From: Oceanococcus sp041619555
GTDB lineage: Bacteria; Pseudomonadota; Gammaproteobacteria; Nevskiales; Oceanococcaceae
Assembly: GCA_041619555.1 (NCBI GenBank)
Contig: JBFKDQ010000002.1
Location: forward strand, 92,111-156,110
DNA: 64,000 nucleotides
Reading direction: 5' to 3'
This document shows positions 26,197-34,555 of the stretch, piece by piece. Numbering within the stretch: position 1 is the first letter of the stretch; each line of letters begins with the position of its first letter. A program made the translations under genes and the position numbers. The notes below the pieces were generated by a model. That model was given only the letters and a program-made list of their open reading frames with translations. It was not told where the DNA came from and searched no databases.

Positions 26197-26215
26197 TGAC
26201 GCATAATGCGCGTCA
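26197..26215. promoter_or_regulatory. Inverted repeat upstream of the OMP gene
   Basis: TGACGC(N7)GCGTCA read on the minus strand, 33 bases before the ATG at 26164. TTGACG, a possible -35 box, overlaps it. The arrangement would suit an operator or regulator site; no known consensus was matched. Confidence 0.35.
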
Positions 26216-26270
26216 AGAAAATGCAAAACCGGGCGGCGGCCCGGTCGCATGCGCCTGGTGCAGAGATGTC

Positions 26271-26567
26271 CTAGTGCAGTGCCTGGCCCGGAGGCAGGGG
26301 CGCGCCCTCGCCGTGCAACGGGTGCTCTTCCACGGAGACGATCAGTTGCTCGGGCAAGCCTTTGCGCTGGCATTCCTCGATCATGGCCGCCCGCAGAAGT
26401 TCGCGGATCAGTCCTTCGGTGGAGAAAAAACGATTTCTGACGACCTGTGCGCGCGGATGGCGCGGGTCGAAACTGATCGCAGGACGGCCGTTGACGCTGA
26501 TGCCGTGCAGGGTCAGGCCAGAATCCAGGGCGTCCTGCAGAATCTGCCTTGCATGTTGCATATTCAT
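26271..26567 (-). CDS. Small hypothetical protein
   Basis: 98 residues from ATG 26567 (a second ATG at 26561 is possible). It is soluble and mixed alpha/beta in character, with GLTLHGISVNGRPAISFDP near 17-35 and an EGLIRELLRAAMIEEC helix near 51-66. No signal peptide, membrane segment or known motif is seen. It lies 104 bases downstream of the DUF938 gene on the same strand. Upstream extension of the frame into DUF938 is out-of-frame sequence and not real. Confidence 0.55.
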   Translation of the reverse strand: MNMQHARQILQDALDSGLTLHGISVNGRPAISFDPRHPRAQVVRNRFFSTEGLIRELLRAAMIEECQRKGLPEQLIVSVEEHPLHGEGAPLPPGQALH

Positions 26568-26671
26568 CGCGAAGCGAAACCTCGTGCTACAAGAATGTCT
26601 CGCCAGGCGGGTCCAGCCTGGCTGCTCGTTTACACGCAGCGCGAGGTTAAAAAGATCCCTGTGCAGTTCGC

Positions 26672-27280
26672 TCAGGTGCTGACCGATGGGTGTCGGCGCC
26701 AGGTCAGCAGACGATTGTTGGCGGGCATCGCCAGGTCCTGTTGCAGGATCAGGCCGGCTTGTCGCGCCAGTGCATCGACGGCTTCGAAATCGCGGATGCC
26801 CTGGCTTGCGAGCTGTTGTCGCAGGCTGAGATCGAAAGCCGCATTGCTTGCACTGGTATGTTGGCCATCGCGTTTGAAGGGGCCATAGCAAATCAGGTGC
26901 CCGTGTTCCCACAAGAGCTCCGGCAGGCGGCGGAACAGGGCTTCGACGCCGGACCAGGGCATGATGTGCAGGGTATTGGCGGTATACACGGCATCATGCC
27001 GTCGTGCCGGCCATGGTCCGGAGAACACGTCCAGGGCCAGTGGCGCAGGGCAGGCTGGCAGGTCGGCCAGCCACTGTCTGATGCCATCAAGTTGCGCCTG
27101 CCGATCGCTGCATTGCCAGGTCCATCCAGGCCGGCGGGTGCAGAAGTAGCTGGCGTGCTGGCCGGTGCCGCTGCCAATTTCCAGCACGCTGCAGCGTGGT
27201 GCCAGGATCTGCTGCAGGGCCTCGAAGATCGGTTGTTGGTTGCGCTGGCAAGCGGGAGAAAACGGGCGGGCGTCGTTCAT
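26672..27280 (-). CDS. DUF938 SAM-dependent methyltransferase
   Basis: 202 residues. Class I methyltransferase fold: SVLEIGSGTGQHASYF near 30-45 is the SAM motif I, and the DUF938 signature NTLHIMPWSGVEALF is near 110. C-terminal ICYGPFKRDGQHTS is also typical of the family. The substrate is unknown. ATG 27280 overlaps the rlmJ stop (ATGA), which decides the start. Confidence 0.82.
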   Translation of the reverse strand: MNDARPFSPACQRNQQPIFEALQQILAPRCSVLEIGSGTGQHASYFCTRRPGWTWQCSDRQAQLDGIRQWLADLPACPAPLALDVFSGPWPARRHDAVYTANTLHIMPWSGVEALFRRLPELLWEHGHLICYGPFKRDGQHTSASNAAFDLSLRQQLASQGIRDFEAVDALARQAGLILQQDLAMPANNRLLTWRRHPSVST

Positions 27281-28113
27281 GGATTCTTGCCCTCTTCGAT
27301 CTGCCAGCGTGTCGCTGGTCCCAGTCTGGGGGCGACTTCTGTCAGCGTGGCCTGCAAGGTTTCGGCGAGTTTCCAGGGCGGCTGCAGGATCAGCATGCCG
27401 GAGCCATACATGCCGTAGTCGCCGAGCGCTTCCTGTACGTCGAGACGGACATGCAGTTTCTCGATGCCTGGCAGGGCGCAGAGTTCCTGCAGCATGATCC
27501 GGGCCGGGTCGCGCGGCAGGCGCGGGTACCACAGGGCGATGACAGCCGCGCGAAAGCGCCGATGCAGGGTCTTGATGCTGCTGATGCAGTGCTGGTAGTC
27601 CTGTTTCAGCTCGTAGGCAGGGTCGATCAGCACCAGGCCACGGGTCTGTGCTGGTGGCAGCAAGGCGCCGAGGGCTTCGAAACCGTCGCGTTGATGGATG
27701 CTGACATTGGGCCGGTGGCCGAGATTCCGTCGCAGGGCGAGGTCATCCTGCGGATGCAGTTCGCAAAGGATGGTCTGATCTTGGGCGCGCAGGCGGGATT
27801 GCGCGATCCAGGGTGAGCCCGGATAATGTTGCGCAGCAGCATCCGAAGTCGAGGGGCGAAGCAAGTGCAGGTAATCCGCCAGCAAGGCATCGCGTGCTGG
27901 CTCCTGCAGCAGTCTGGCCGCGCCTCTTTTGTATTCTGCGGTCTTGCGGGCCTCGGCGCTGTCGATACGATAGCGGCCAGCACCAGCGTGGGTTTCGAAG
28001 TAGCACAGCGGTGTTGGTTTGCTGCACAGCTGCTGCAATAGGCCCAGCAGGACCAGATGTTTCAGCACGTCGGCATGATTGCCGGCGTGAAAACTGTGAC
28101 GATAACTCAACAT
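27277..28113 (-). CDS. rlmJ: 23S rRNA (adenine2030-N6)-methyltransferase RlmJ
   Basis: 278 residues. The family N-terminus MLSYRHSFHAGNHADVLKH fixes the start at ATG 28113. The catalytic (D/N)PPY-type motif reads DPAYELKQDY near 160 and YETHAG near 60 is in place. E. coli RlmJ is 280 residues. The start codon interleaves with the divergent gene at 28112 (shared CATG), so its upstream control sequence must lie in that gene. Confidence 0.9.
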   Translation of the reverse strand: MLSYRHSFHAGNHADVLKHLVLLGLLQQLCSKPTPLCYFETHAGAGRYRIDSAEARKTAEYKRGAARLLQEPARDALLADYLHLLRPSTSDAAAQHYPGSPWIAQSRLRAQDQTILCELHPQDDLALRRNLGHRPNVSIHQRDGFEALGALLPPAQTRGLVLIDPAYELKQDYQHCISSIKTLHRRFRAAVIALWYPRLPRDPARIMLQELCALPGIEKLHVRLDVQEALGDYGMYGSGMLILQPPWKLAETLQATLTEVAPRLGPATRWQIEEGKNP

Positions 28114-29461
28114 GGTGGCGAAGATTAGCAGGCTTGTTCTGATTTGGTTTTTACTTCTGGGCGCCGGCAAGGCGCTGGCGGATCTCCGGCTGGATGCTGA
28201 TGTCATGCATCATCCCCAACTGGACGAGGCCAGTTCCCTGGCCTCTGGTGCGATGGAATTGGCGTTTCAGCCCAGTGCGCGGGCCAACGGCTATTCGCAG
28301 AATCTGGATCTGGTGCTTTTCGGGCGCTGGAACGAGCGTCTGAGCAAGCATTCCCATGCGGATGTGCGGGAGTTCGCCTATACCCTGGCAAGCCGGGACT
28401 ACGAAGCCCGCGTCGGGATGACACGGTCGTTCTGGGGAGTCACCGAAGGCGCTCATCTGGTCGACATCATCAACCAGGAAGACTGGCTGGAGGATGTTGA
28501 TGGGGAAGACAAGCTCGGACAGCCGATGCTCAGCCTTGCCTGGACCGCCGACTGGGGGATCTGGCGGGCCTATCTCCTGCCGTATTTTCGCGAGCGCCAG
28601 TTCCCGGACCGGGCGTTGTGGCCGATCCCCTTTGCGATTGCCGAAGAGGAGGCCCGGTTCGAGTCCGAACGCGAGCAGCAGCATCTTGATTACGCCTTTC
28701 GCTGGAAGCACTATTTCGGCGGGCTGGATGTGGCGCTGTCCTGGTTCCAGGGCACCGGTCGCGAGCCGCGATTGCTGCCCTGTGCGCGGCGTGGCAGCGG
28801 GCGGCCCGGCACCCAGGACCAGGCCAACTGTGATCTTGAGGAAGCCTTTGCCGGCGAGGAACCCAGCGCGATGGAGGAATTGCTGCTGGAACTGGGTTCC
28901 GGTGCGGGCCTGATGCCAAGTCGGGAAGAGCAGGAAGAGGCCGCCGTGCAGGCAGCGCTGGCGGATATCGTGCTGGTTCCTCATTACGACCAGATCGGCC
29001 AGTTCGGCCTTGAACTGCAATGGATTCAGGGCGCATGGGCCTGGAAATTCGAAGGTCGGCGTCGCCAGCAGCGCTCGAACGTGCGCCATGCCGCCGCCGC
29101 GGGCTTCGAATACACCCGTTCGCAGCCCTTCAACTGGCCGGTGGATTTCGGCTACGTGCTGGAATATCTGTATGACGAGCGAGGCGGTCGCGGTGGTGAG
29201 ATCGCGCCACTGAACAATGATCTGCTGATCGCGTGGCGCGCGCTGTTCAGCGATGTTGCCGGGACCCAGTTTCTCGCCGGTGTGTTGCAGGATCTGGATG
29301 ACCGTGGACGCATTTACAGCCTGGAAGCCAGTCGCCGGCTGGGGGATGCCGCCAGTATCGGGCTGGAGTTGCGCATCTACAGTGATCTGCCGGCCGATGA
29401 CCCGCTCGGTTTTCTAGCGGACACCGACCGCATTCGGCTGCTGCTGAGCTACTACCTGTAA
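28112..29461 (+). CDS. Putative outer-membrane protein, unknown function
   Basis: 449 residues. Signal peptide about 1-24 (VLIWFLLLGAGKALA, cleavage before DLRLD). The mature part has alternating beta-like segments with many aromatic residues and ends RIRLLLSYYL, consistent with a barrel. A charged insert (about 230-290, EEAFAGEEPSAMEELLLELG) may be a loop. The family is not recognised. ATG 28112 shares bases with the rlmJ ATG; GTG 28115 is possible. No clear Shine-Dalgarno precedes either. Confidence 0.65.
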   Translation: MVAKISRLVLIWFLLLGAGKALADLRLDADVMHHPQLDEASSLASGAMELAFQPSARANGYSQNLDLVLFGRWNERLSKHSHADVREFAYTLASRDYEARVGMTRSFWGVTEGAHLVDIINQEDWLEDVDGEDKLGQPMLSLAWTADWGIWRAYLLPYFRERQFPDRALWPIPFAIAEEEARFESEREQQHLDYAFRWKHYFGGLDVALSWFQGTGREPRLLPCARRGSGRPGTQDQANCDLEEAFAGEEPSAMEELLLELGSGAGLMPSREEQEEAAVQAALADIVLVPHYDQIGQFGLELQWIQGAWAWKFEGRRRQQRSNVRHAAAAGFEYTRSQPFNWPVDFGYVLEYLYDERGGRGGEIAPLNNDLLIAWRALFSDVAGTQFLAGVLQDLDDRGRIYSLEASRRLGDAASIGLELRIYSDLPADDPLGFLADTDRIRLLLSYYL

Positions 29462-29515
29462 TCGATCTGGCTGCAGGGGACGAGGGCGCCGCGCCAGGAC
29501 GGTGCCCGCGCTCGC

Positions 29516-30691
29516 TTACAGCAGTTCGAAACCCATTGCGGTGGCCTCGCCGCCACCGATGCACAAGGCGGCGACGCCGCGGCGGCCGCCGCTCTGGCGC
29601 AGGGCATTGAGCAGGGTGACGATGATGCGTGCGCCGGAGGCGCCAATCGGGTGGCCCAGCGCGCAGGCGCCGCCGTAGATATTCACCTTCTCATGCGGCA
29701 GTTCCAGTTGCTGCATCGCCGCCATCGTCACCACCGCAAACGCCTCGTTGATCTCCCAGAGGTCGACGGACTCGCTGCTCCAGCCATTTTTCGTCAGCAG
29801 CTTGCCAATGGCGCCGACCGGGGCGGTGGTGAACCATTGCGGTTCCTGTGCATGGGTGGCATGGCCCACGATCCGGGCCAGCGGATCGAGCGCCCGACGC
29901 TCGGCTTCGGAGGCCCGCATCAGCAACAGGGCGGCCGCGCCATCGGAAATCGAACTGGCATTGGCCGCGGTGACGGTGCCATCCTTGCGGAACACCGGGC
30001 GCAGTTGCGGAATCTTGTCGGGACGTCCCTTGCGGGGTTGTTCATCCTGCGCGATGTGCGTCTCGCCGCTGCGTGTCTTGACGGTGAGCGGGGTGATTTC
30101 CCGTTCGAAATTCCTTGCCGAGGACTGCGCCCGTGCCAGGGAGGCGATGGCGAAGCTGTCCTGGGCTTCGCGGCTGAACTTGAGTTCATCTGCCGTGGCT
30201 TCGGCGAAAACGCCCATGGCCTTGCCCCGATCGTAGGCATCCTCCAGGCCATCGAGGAACATGTGGTCCTTGATCTCGCCATGACCCAGGCGATAGCCAC
30301 CGCGCGCCTTGGCCAGCAGATAGGGCGCATTGGTCATGGATTCCATGCCGCCGGCGATCATTCGCTGTGCGCTGCCGGCGAGAATCAGGTCGTGGGCCAG
30401 CATCGCGGCTTTCATGCCGGATCCGCACATCTTGTTGATGGTGGAGCAGCCGGTCGCCAGAGGCAGGCCGGCGCCGAGGCTGGCCTGGCGTGCCGGCGCC
30501 TGGCCCTGACCTGCCGACAGCACATTGCCCATGATGACTTCATCAATCGCATCGGCCGGCAGGCCGCTGTCGGCCAGGCTGGCTGCAATGGCCGCAGCGC
30601 CGAGTTCGGCGGCGCTGAAGCTGGACAGTTCGCCCTGCATGCCGCCCATGGGGGTGCGGCGCGCACTGACAACAACAATCGGGTCGTTCAT
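29516..30691 (-). CDS. Acetyl-CoA C-acyltransferase (thiolase)
   Basis: 391 residues. Nucleophile Cys89 (NKMCGSGMKA), NEAFAVV near 315, GGACALGHPIGASGAR near 345 and the second Cys in CIGGGEATAMG near 377 are all in place. It could be a biosynthetic AtoB/PhaA type or degradative FadA type. The neighbouring SDR (3-hydroxyacyl-CoA dehydrogenase-like) suggests short/branched acyl-CoA breakdown. ATG 30691 gives MNDPIVVVSARRTP, matching family starts. Confidence 0.9.
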   Translation of the reverse strand: MNDPIVVVSARRTPMGGMQGELSSFSAAELGAAAIAASLADSGLPADAIDEVIMGNVLSAGQGQAPARQASLGAGLPLATGCSTINKMCGSGMKAAMLAHDLILAGSAQRMIAGGMESMTNAPYLLAKARGGYRLGHGEIKDHMFLDGLEDAYDRGKAMGVFAEATADELKFSREAQDSFAIASLARAQSSARNFEREITPLTVKTRSGETHIAQDEQPRKGRPDKIPQLRPVFRKDGTVTAANASSISDGAAALLLMRASEAERRALDPLARIVGHATHAQEPQWFTTAPVGAIGKLLTKNGWSSESVDLWEINEAFAVVTMAAMQQLELPHEKVNIYGGACALGHPIGASGARIIVTLLNALRQSGGRRGVAALCIGGGEATAMGFELL

Positions 30692-30704
30692 CGGTGATCT
30701 CCCT

Positions 30705-31466
30705 TTATTTGGGCGCCATGCGAATGGCGCCATCCAGGCGGATGGTTTCGCCATTGAGCATGGTGTTTTCGATGATGTGCTGCGTCAGTTGCGCGTACTC
30801 ATCCGGCCGCCCCAGGCGGGAGGGAAACGGCACCTGCATGCCGAGGGACTGCTGGGCCTCGGCCGGCAGGCTTTCCAGCAGGGGGGTGAGAAACAGCCCC
30901 GGTGCGATGGTCATGACCCGGATGCCGGAGCGGGCGAACTCGCGGGCCAGCGGCAGGGTCATGCCGACGATGCCTGCTTTTGATGCGGCGTAGGCGGGTT
31001 GACCGATCTGGCCATCGTAGGCGGCGACCGAAGCGGTGTTGATGATGACGCCGCGCTCGCCCTCGTCATTCGGTGCCTGCTGCATCATCGCGTGAGCGAC
31101 CAGGCGGATCATGTTGAAGCTGCCGGTCAGGTTGACCGCGATGATGCGCTCGAAGGCGTCCAGCGCCAGAGGGCCGTCACGGCCGACCGCCTTGGCAGGG
31201 GTGCCGATGCCGGCACAATTGATCAGGCCGGTGACCACGCCAAACCGCGCCTGATGGGCCTCCAGGCAGCGCTGTGCATCCTCGGCGCTGGCGACATTGC
31301 AGCGCACGAAGCCGGCGTCGAGTTCGGCCGCCAGGGCGCTGCCCAGTTCTTCATTCAGGTCGGCGATGGTGATGCGTGCGCCAGCGGCGGCGAGTCGCCG
31401 TACGGTGGCGGCGCCCAGTCCGGATGCGCCGCCGGTGACGATGATGGCACTGTCTGCGAGCTTCAT
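30705..31466 (-). CDS. SDR-family 3-hydroxyacyl-CoA dehydrogenase-like oxidoreductase
   Basis: 253 residues. The NAD-binding motif TGGASGLG is near residue 11 and NCAGIGTPAKA near 83. Catalytic Ser is in INTASVAAYDG (about 143) and YAASK near 157. Closest known type is 17-beta-HSD10/type II 3-hydroxyacyl-CoA dehydrogenase, with the characteristic NLTGSFNMIRL. AAGGAGA precedes ATG 31466. Followed 13 bases later by the thiolase, so the two likely act in sequence. Confidence 0.88.
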   Translation of the reverse strand: MKLADSAIIVTGGASGLGAATVRRLAAAGARITIADLNEELGSALAAELDAGFVRCNVASAEDAQRCLEAHQARFGVVTGLINCAGIGTPAKAVGRDGPLALDAFERIIAVNLTGSFNMIRLVAHAMMQQAPNDEGERGVIINTASVAAYDGQIGQPAYAASKAGIVGMTLPLAREFARSGIRVMTIAPGLFLTPLLESLPAEAQQSLGMQVPFPSRLGRPDEYAQLTQHIIENTMLNGETIRLDGAIRMAPK

Positions 31467-31506
31467 GGTGGTTTCGATCTCCTTGAATACGGTTGGTTAG
31501 CTGAGT

Positions 31507-32154
31507 TCAGGCGGCCAATGTGGTTTTCGCCTTGTAGGAACATAGATGGGCAATCGGGCAGTGCCAGCATTCCGGCTTTCTCGCCTTGCAGACATAGCGT
31601 CCGTGCAGGATCAGCCAATGGTGTGCATGCACCAGGAACTCTTCTGGAATGCGTTTGAGCAGGCCTTTCTCCACTGCCAGAGGGGTTTTGCCCGGCGCGA
31701 TGCCGGTGCGATTGCCCACTCTGAAAATGTGCGTGTCCACCGCCATGGTGGGTTCGCCGAATGCGACATTCAGGACCACATTGGCGGTCTTGCGGCCGAC
31801 GCCAGGCAGGCGCTCCAGCGCCGCCCGGTCGCGTGGTACCTCGCCGCCATGTTCATCCAGCAGCAGGCGGGCGGCGGCAACCACGTTCTTCGCCTTGGAG
31901 TTGTAGAGGCCCAGCGTGCGAATGTAACGGCTGAGTCCCTCCACGCCCAGATCCCAGATCGCCTGTGGCGTATTGGCGACGGCAAACAGCTTGCTGGTGG
32001 CCTTGTTGACGCCGACATCGGTGGACTGGGCGGACAGGGTGACCGCCACCAGCAATTCATAGGCGCTGGCATAGCGCAATTCGGTTTCCGGCTGCGGGTT
32101 TGCGGCGGCGAAGATCTCGAAGATCGCGTGGATCTTCTGGCGGCTCAGCGGCAT
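31507..32154 (-). CDS. nth: Endonuclease III
   Basis: 215 residues. DNA glycosylase/AP lyase for oxidised pyrimidines. The helix-hairpin-helix LPGVGRKTANVV carries the catalytic Lys and VDTHIFR the catalytic Asp. The C-terminal [4Fe-4S] ligands are spaced C-x6-C-x2-C-x5-C (CKARKPECWHCPIAHLC). ATG 32154 lies 4 bases after the kinase stop. Confidence 0.96.
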   Translation of the reverse strand: MPLSRQKIHAIFEIFAAANPQPETELRYASAYELLVAVTLSAQSTDVGVNKATSKLFAVANTPQAIWDLGVEGLSRYIRTLGLYNSKAKNVVAAARLLLDEHGGEVPRDRAALERLPGVGRKTANVVLNVAFGEPTMAVDTHIFRVGNRTGIAPGKTPLAVEKGLLKRIPEEFLVHAHHWLILHGRYVCKARKPECWHCPIAHLCSYKAKTTLAA

Positions 32155-32158
32155 GATG

Positions 32159-33496
32159 TCAGGACAGGGCGGAAAACTTCGCGCTGGTGATCGAAAGGCG
32201 ATAGATCAGGGTTTCGCAGAACACCTTGTAATAGCGCAACTGACAGCTCTCCGAGACGGTTTCCATCGCGATGGCATTGATTTTCAGCACCAGGACTTCC
32301 GAGTCCGCGGTCACCGTGGCGGTGCGTTTGACGGCGGATATGAAAGCAATCTCGCCGAAAACGTCGCCCTTGTTCAGGGTCATCAGCGGCTTGCCGGCCT
32401 TGCTCACCGCCACCTGGCCGACCACGATGATGTAGAACGCATTGTCGATCTGCCCTTCCTGAATGATGACGTCGCCCGCATGGAAGCTGAGCATGCTGCT
32501 GGCGCTAAGCAGTTCGTCGATTTCCTCGTCGTCGAAATCGTTGAAAAAACGCAGCCGACGCAGGGAATCACGCCCTTCGGTGCGGTTGATCTGCCGTTCG
32601 GCATAACGCAGACGGTTATTCAGCCGGGTCAGCGCCGCCGCCAGTTCCTGGCCGCTCTGGAAACGTTGCAGGGGATCCTTCTGCTGCAGCTTGAGCATGA
32701 TCTCGACCAGCAGTTCCGGCAGGTCAGGGCGTTTATTGCGTGGATCCACGGCCGGCGCCAGCTTGACCATGTCGAGCAGACGTTTGATGTCCTGTGCCAC
32801 GTAGGGTGGTTCGCCGCACAGCAGGTAGTGCATCACGCTGCCGAGCGAATACAGATCAGCGCTCGGCCCCATGGCTTCCTTGCGAATCTGTTCCGGCGAC
32901 ATGAATGCCGGCGAGCCGACCACCGACTCCGGCAGCAGCCGCAGTTCACCCTGCATGACCTCGGCGATCGAGAAATCCATGATCTTGGCCACCCCCTGCT
33001 TGCTCAGCATGATGTTGCCGGGCTTGATGTCGCGATGCAGGACGCCGCGTTTGTGGGAGTAGTCCAGGGCTTTGGCGCACTGGAACATGATGTCGACAAT
33101 CTGTTCGATCGACAGTTCGCGTGGGGGGCGGGCGAGTTCGGCGAGCGTGTCGCCGTCAACCAGTTCCATGACGATATAGCTGATGCGTTCTTCCACGCCG
33201 GCATCGAATACCGAGACGATATGCGGGTGATGCAGCAACCCGGCGGCATGTGCTTCGGCGAAAAATTCCCGGTTCTGCTGGATGGACTGCGCCGGGTCCA
33301 TGGCGGAGTTGGTCATCGCCAGCTTGATCGCCACCTCGCGGGCGACGAAAGGATCGTAGGCCGAATAGACCACGCCGCAGGTGCCGCGGCCGATTTCTTT
33401 CTGCAGCAGATACTTGCCGATCTGGCTCGGGATCTGGTCCGCCTCTGGCACCGTCACCGTCTGGCTGCGTCGGGTCATCGGAACTGTTTCAGCCAT
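32159..33496 (-). CDS. Ser/Thr protein kinase with C-terminal cyclic-nucleotide-binding domain
   Basis: 445 residues. Eukaryotic-type kinase domain about 28-285: Gly loop IGRGTCGVVYSAYD, VAIK Lys58, catalytic HRDIKPGN with Asp156, but the DFG magnesium loop reads DFS (KIMDFSIAE, about 174). GSPAFMSPEQI is the activation segment end. A cNMP/CRP-like sensor domain spans about 325-430 (GDVFGEIAFISAVKRTATV includes the phosphate-binding cassette). No transmembrane segment, so it is cytosolic. ATG 33496 is used; MTRRSQ at 33478 is possible. Between a hydrolase and nth on one strand. Confidence 0.88.
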   Translation of the reverse strand: MAETVPMTRRSQTVTVPEADQIPSQIGKYLLQKEIGRGTCGVVYSAYDPFVAREVAIKLAMTNSAMDPAQSIQQNREFFAEAHAAGLLHHPHIVSVFDAGVEERISYIVMELVDGDTLAELARPPRELSIEQIVDIMFQCAKALDYSHKRGVLHRDIKPGNIMLSKQGVAKIMDFSIAEVMQGELRLLPESVVGSPAFMSPEQIRKEAMGPSADLYSLGSVMHYLLCGEPPYVAQDIKRLLDMVKLAPAVDPRNKRPDLPELLVEIMLKLQQKDPLQRFQSGQELAAALTRLNNRLRYAERQINRTEGRDSLRRLRFFNDFDDEEIDELLSASSMLSFHAGDVIIQEGQIDNAFYIIVVGQVAVSKAGKPLMTLNKGDVFGEIAFISAVKRTATVTADSEVLVLKINAIAMETVSESCQLRYYKVFCETLIYRLSITSAKFSALS

Positions 33497-33524
33497 GCGT
33501 TGCGTCCTTGAGCGAAGCCGGTGC

Positions 33525-34448
33525 CTATTGACGGATCTTGAGGTAAGCGGCGGCCATGGCCAGGGCCCGGCCAGCCTCCGGTACAAAGCCCGGCGTGGTC
33601 TGAAAATCATGGCCGAGATCGGCGAAAACTTCTAGTTTCGAATCGACGCCGGCGTCCTTGGCCAGGGCGTGGACACGGCGCGCGTCATCCAGCAGAAGAT
33701 CATTGCCGGCGGCCTGGATCAGCAAGGGGGGCAGGCCGCTCAGATCGGCAAAGATCGGCGAGATCTGTGGATGGTCGCGTGGGGTTTCGGCCGCATAGTA
33801 TTCACAGCAGATGTCGAGCCACTCCTTGGTCAGCAGGGGCTCGAGGTGGCGGTTCCGACCGATGCTGGCGCCGCTGAGCGTCAGGTCGGCGAACGGACAG
33901 GCCAGCCAGGCACAGGCCGGCATGGGTTGATCCTGCGCCTTGAGTTCCAGCATCAGGCTGAGACACAGGCCGGCACCGGCCGAATCGCCTGCGAGCGCGA
34001 TACGATCGGCCGGCAGCAGCGTGCCGAGCTGCCTGAATGCGGCCAGCGCGTCCAGCTGGGCGGCCGGAAACGGGTGCTCCGGTGCCAGACGGTAATCCAG
34101 CACATAAACCGGACAGCCACAGGCGCGGGCGAGATAGGCGGCAAAGCTGCGGTAGGTCCTGGCATTGCCGATCATGAAGCCGCCGCCGTGCAGGTAGAGC
34201 AAAGCACGGCTGTGGTCCGATTTTTCCGGCGTCAGTTTTTCCGCCGGCCGGGCGCCCAGGGTCACCGCTTCCACCGCGACGTGCCGGGGCATCCACTGCA
34301 TCCGGGCGAACAGTTCCAGGGCGCGGCGCTGGCTCTCGGGCGAATGCTGATGGTGCAGACGTGGTCGTAGCGCATACTTGATGGCGAGGGCCGTCATGCG
34401 AGAACGCAGGCTGGTCACGGTGAAATCTTCCTGGAATGAGGCGGGCAT
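33525..34448 (-). CDS. Alpha/beta hydrolase (HSL/acetyl esterase family)
   Basis: 307 residues. Hormone-sensitive-lipase family marks: oxyanion HGGGF near residue 86, nucleophile GDSAGAG near 155, and DLLLDDA and LGHDF carrying the Asp/His near 250-280. Likely a cytosolic carboxylesterase of short acyl chains; the natural substrate is unknown. ATG 34448 is chosen over the upstream 34481 codon because the latter would extend over the divergent promoter. Confidence 0.86.
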   Translation of the reverse strand: MPASFQEDFTVTSLRSRMTALAIKYALRPRLHHQHSPESQRRALELFARMQWMPRHVAVEAVTLGARPAEKLTPEKSDHSRALLYLHGGGFMIGNARTYRSFAAYLARACGCPVYVLDYRLAPEHPFPAAQLDALAAFRQLGTLLPADRIALAGDSAGAGLCLSLMLELKAQDQPMPACAWLACPFADLTLSGASIGRNRHLEPLLTKEWLDICCEYYAAETPRDHPQISPIFADLSGLPPLLIQAAGNDLLLDDARRVHALAKDAGVDSKLEVFADLGHDFQTTPGFVPEAGRALAMAAAYLKIRQ

Positions 34449-34497
34449 GTTAACCCATCCGTGGCGACTGGCTGCGCGCATGCCTTGACCCTCAGGC

Positions 34498-34526
34498 TTG
34501 AGCCTGGCCTGCGCGCTACGTAGAAT
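34498..34526 (+). promoter_or_regulatory. Promoter of the class V aminotransferase gene
   Basis: A sigma70-like pair, TTGAGC (34498-34503) and TAGAAT (34521-34526), with a 17-base spacer. The predicted start, near 34533, leaves a leader of about 23 bases before ATG 34556. Confidence 0.6.
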
Positions 34527-34555
34527 CTGGGCCCTTTTTGCTGCCGGTTCTTGCC

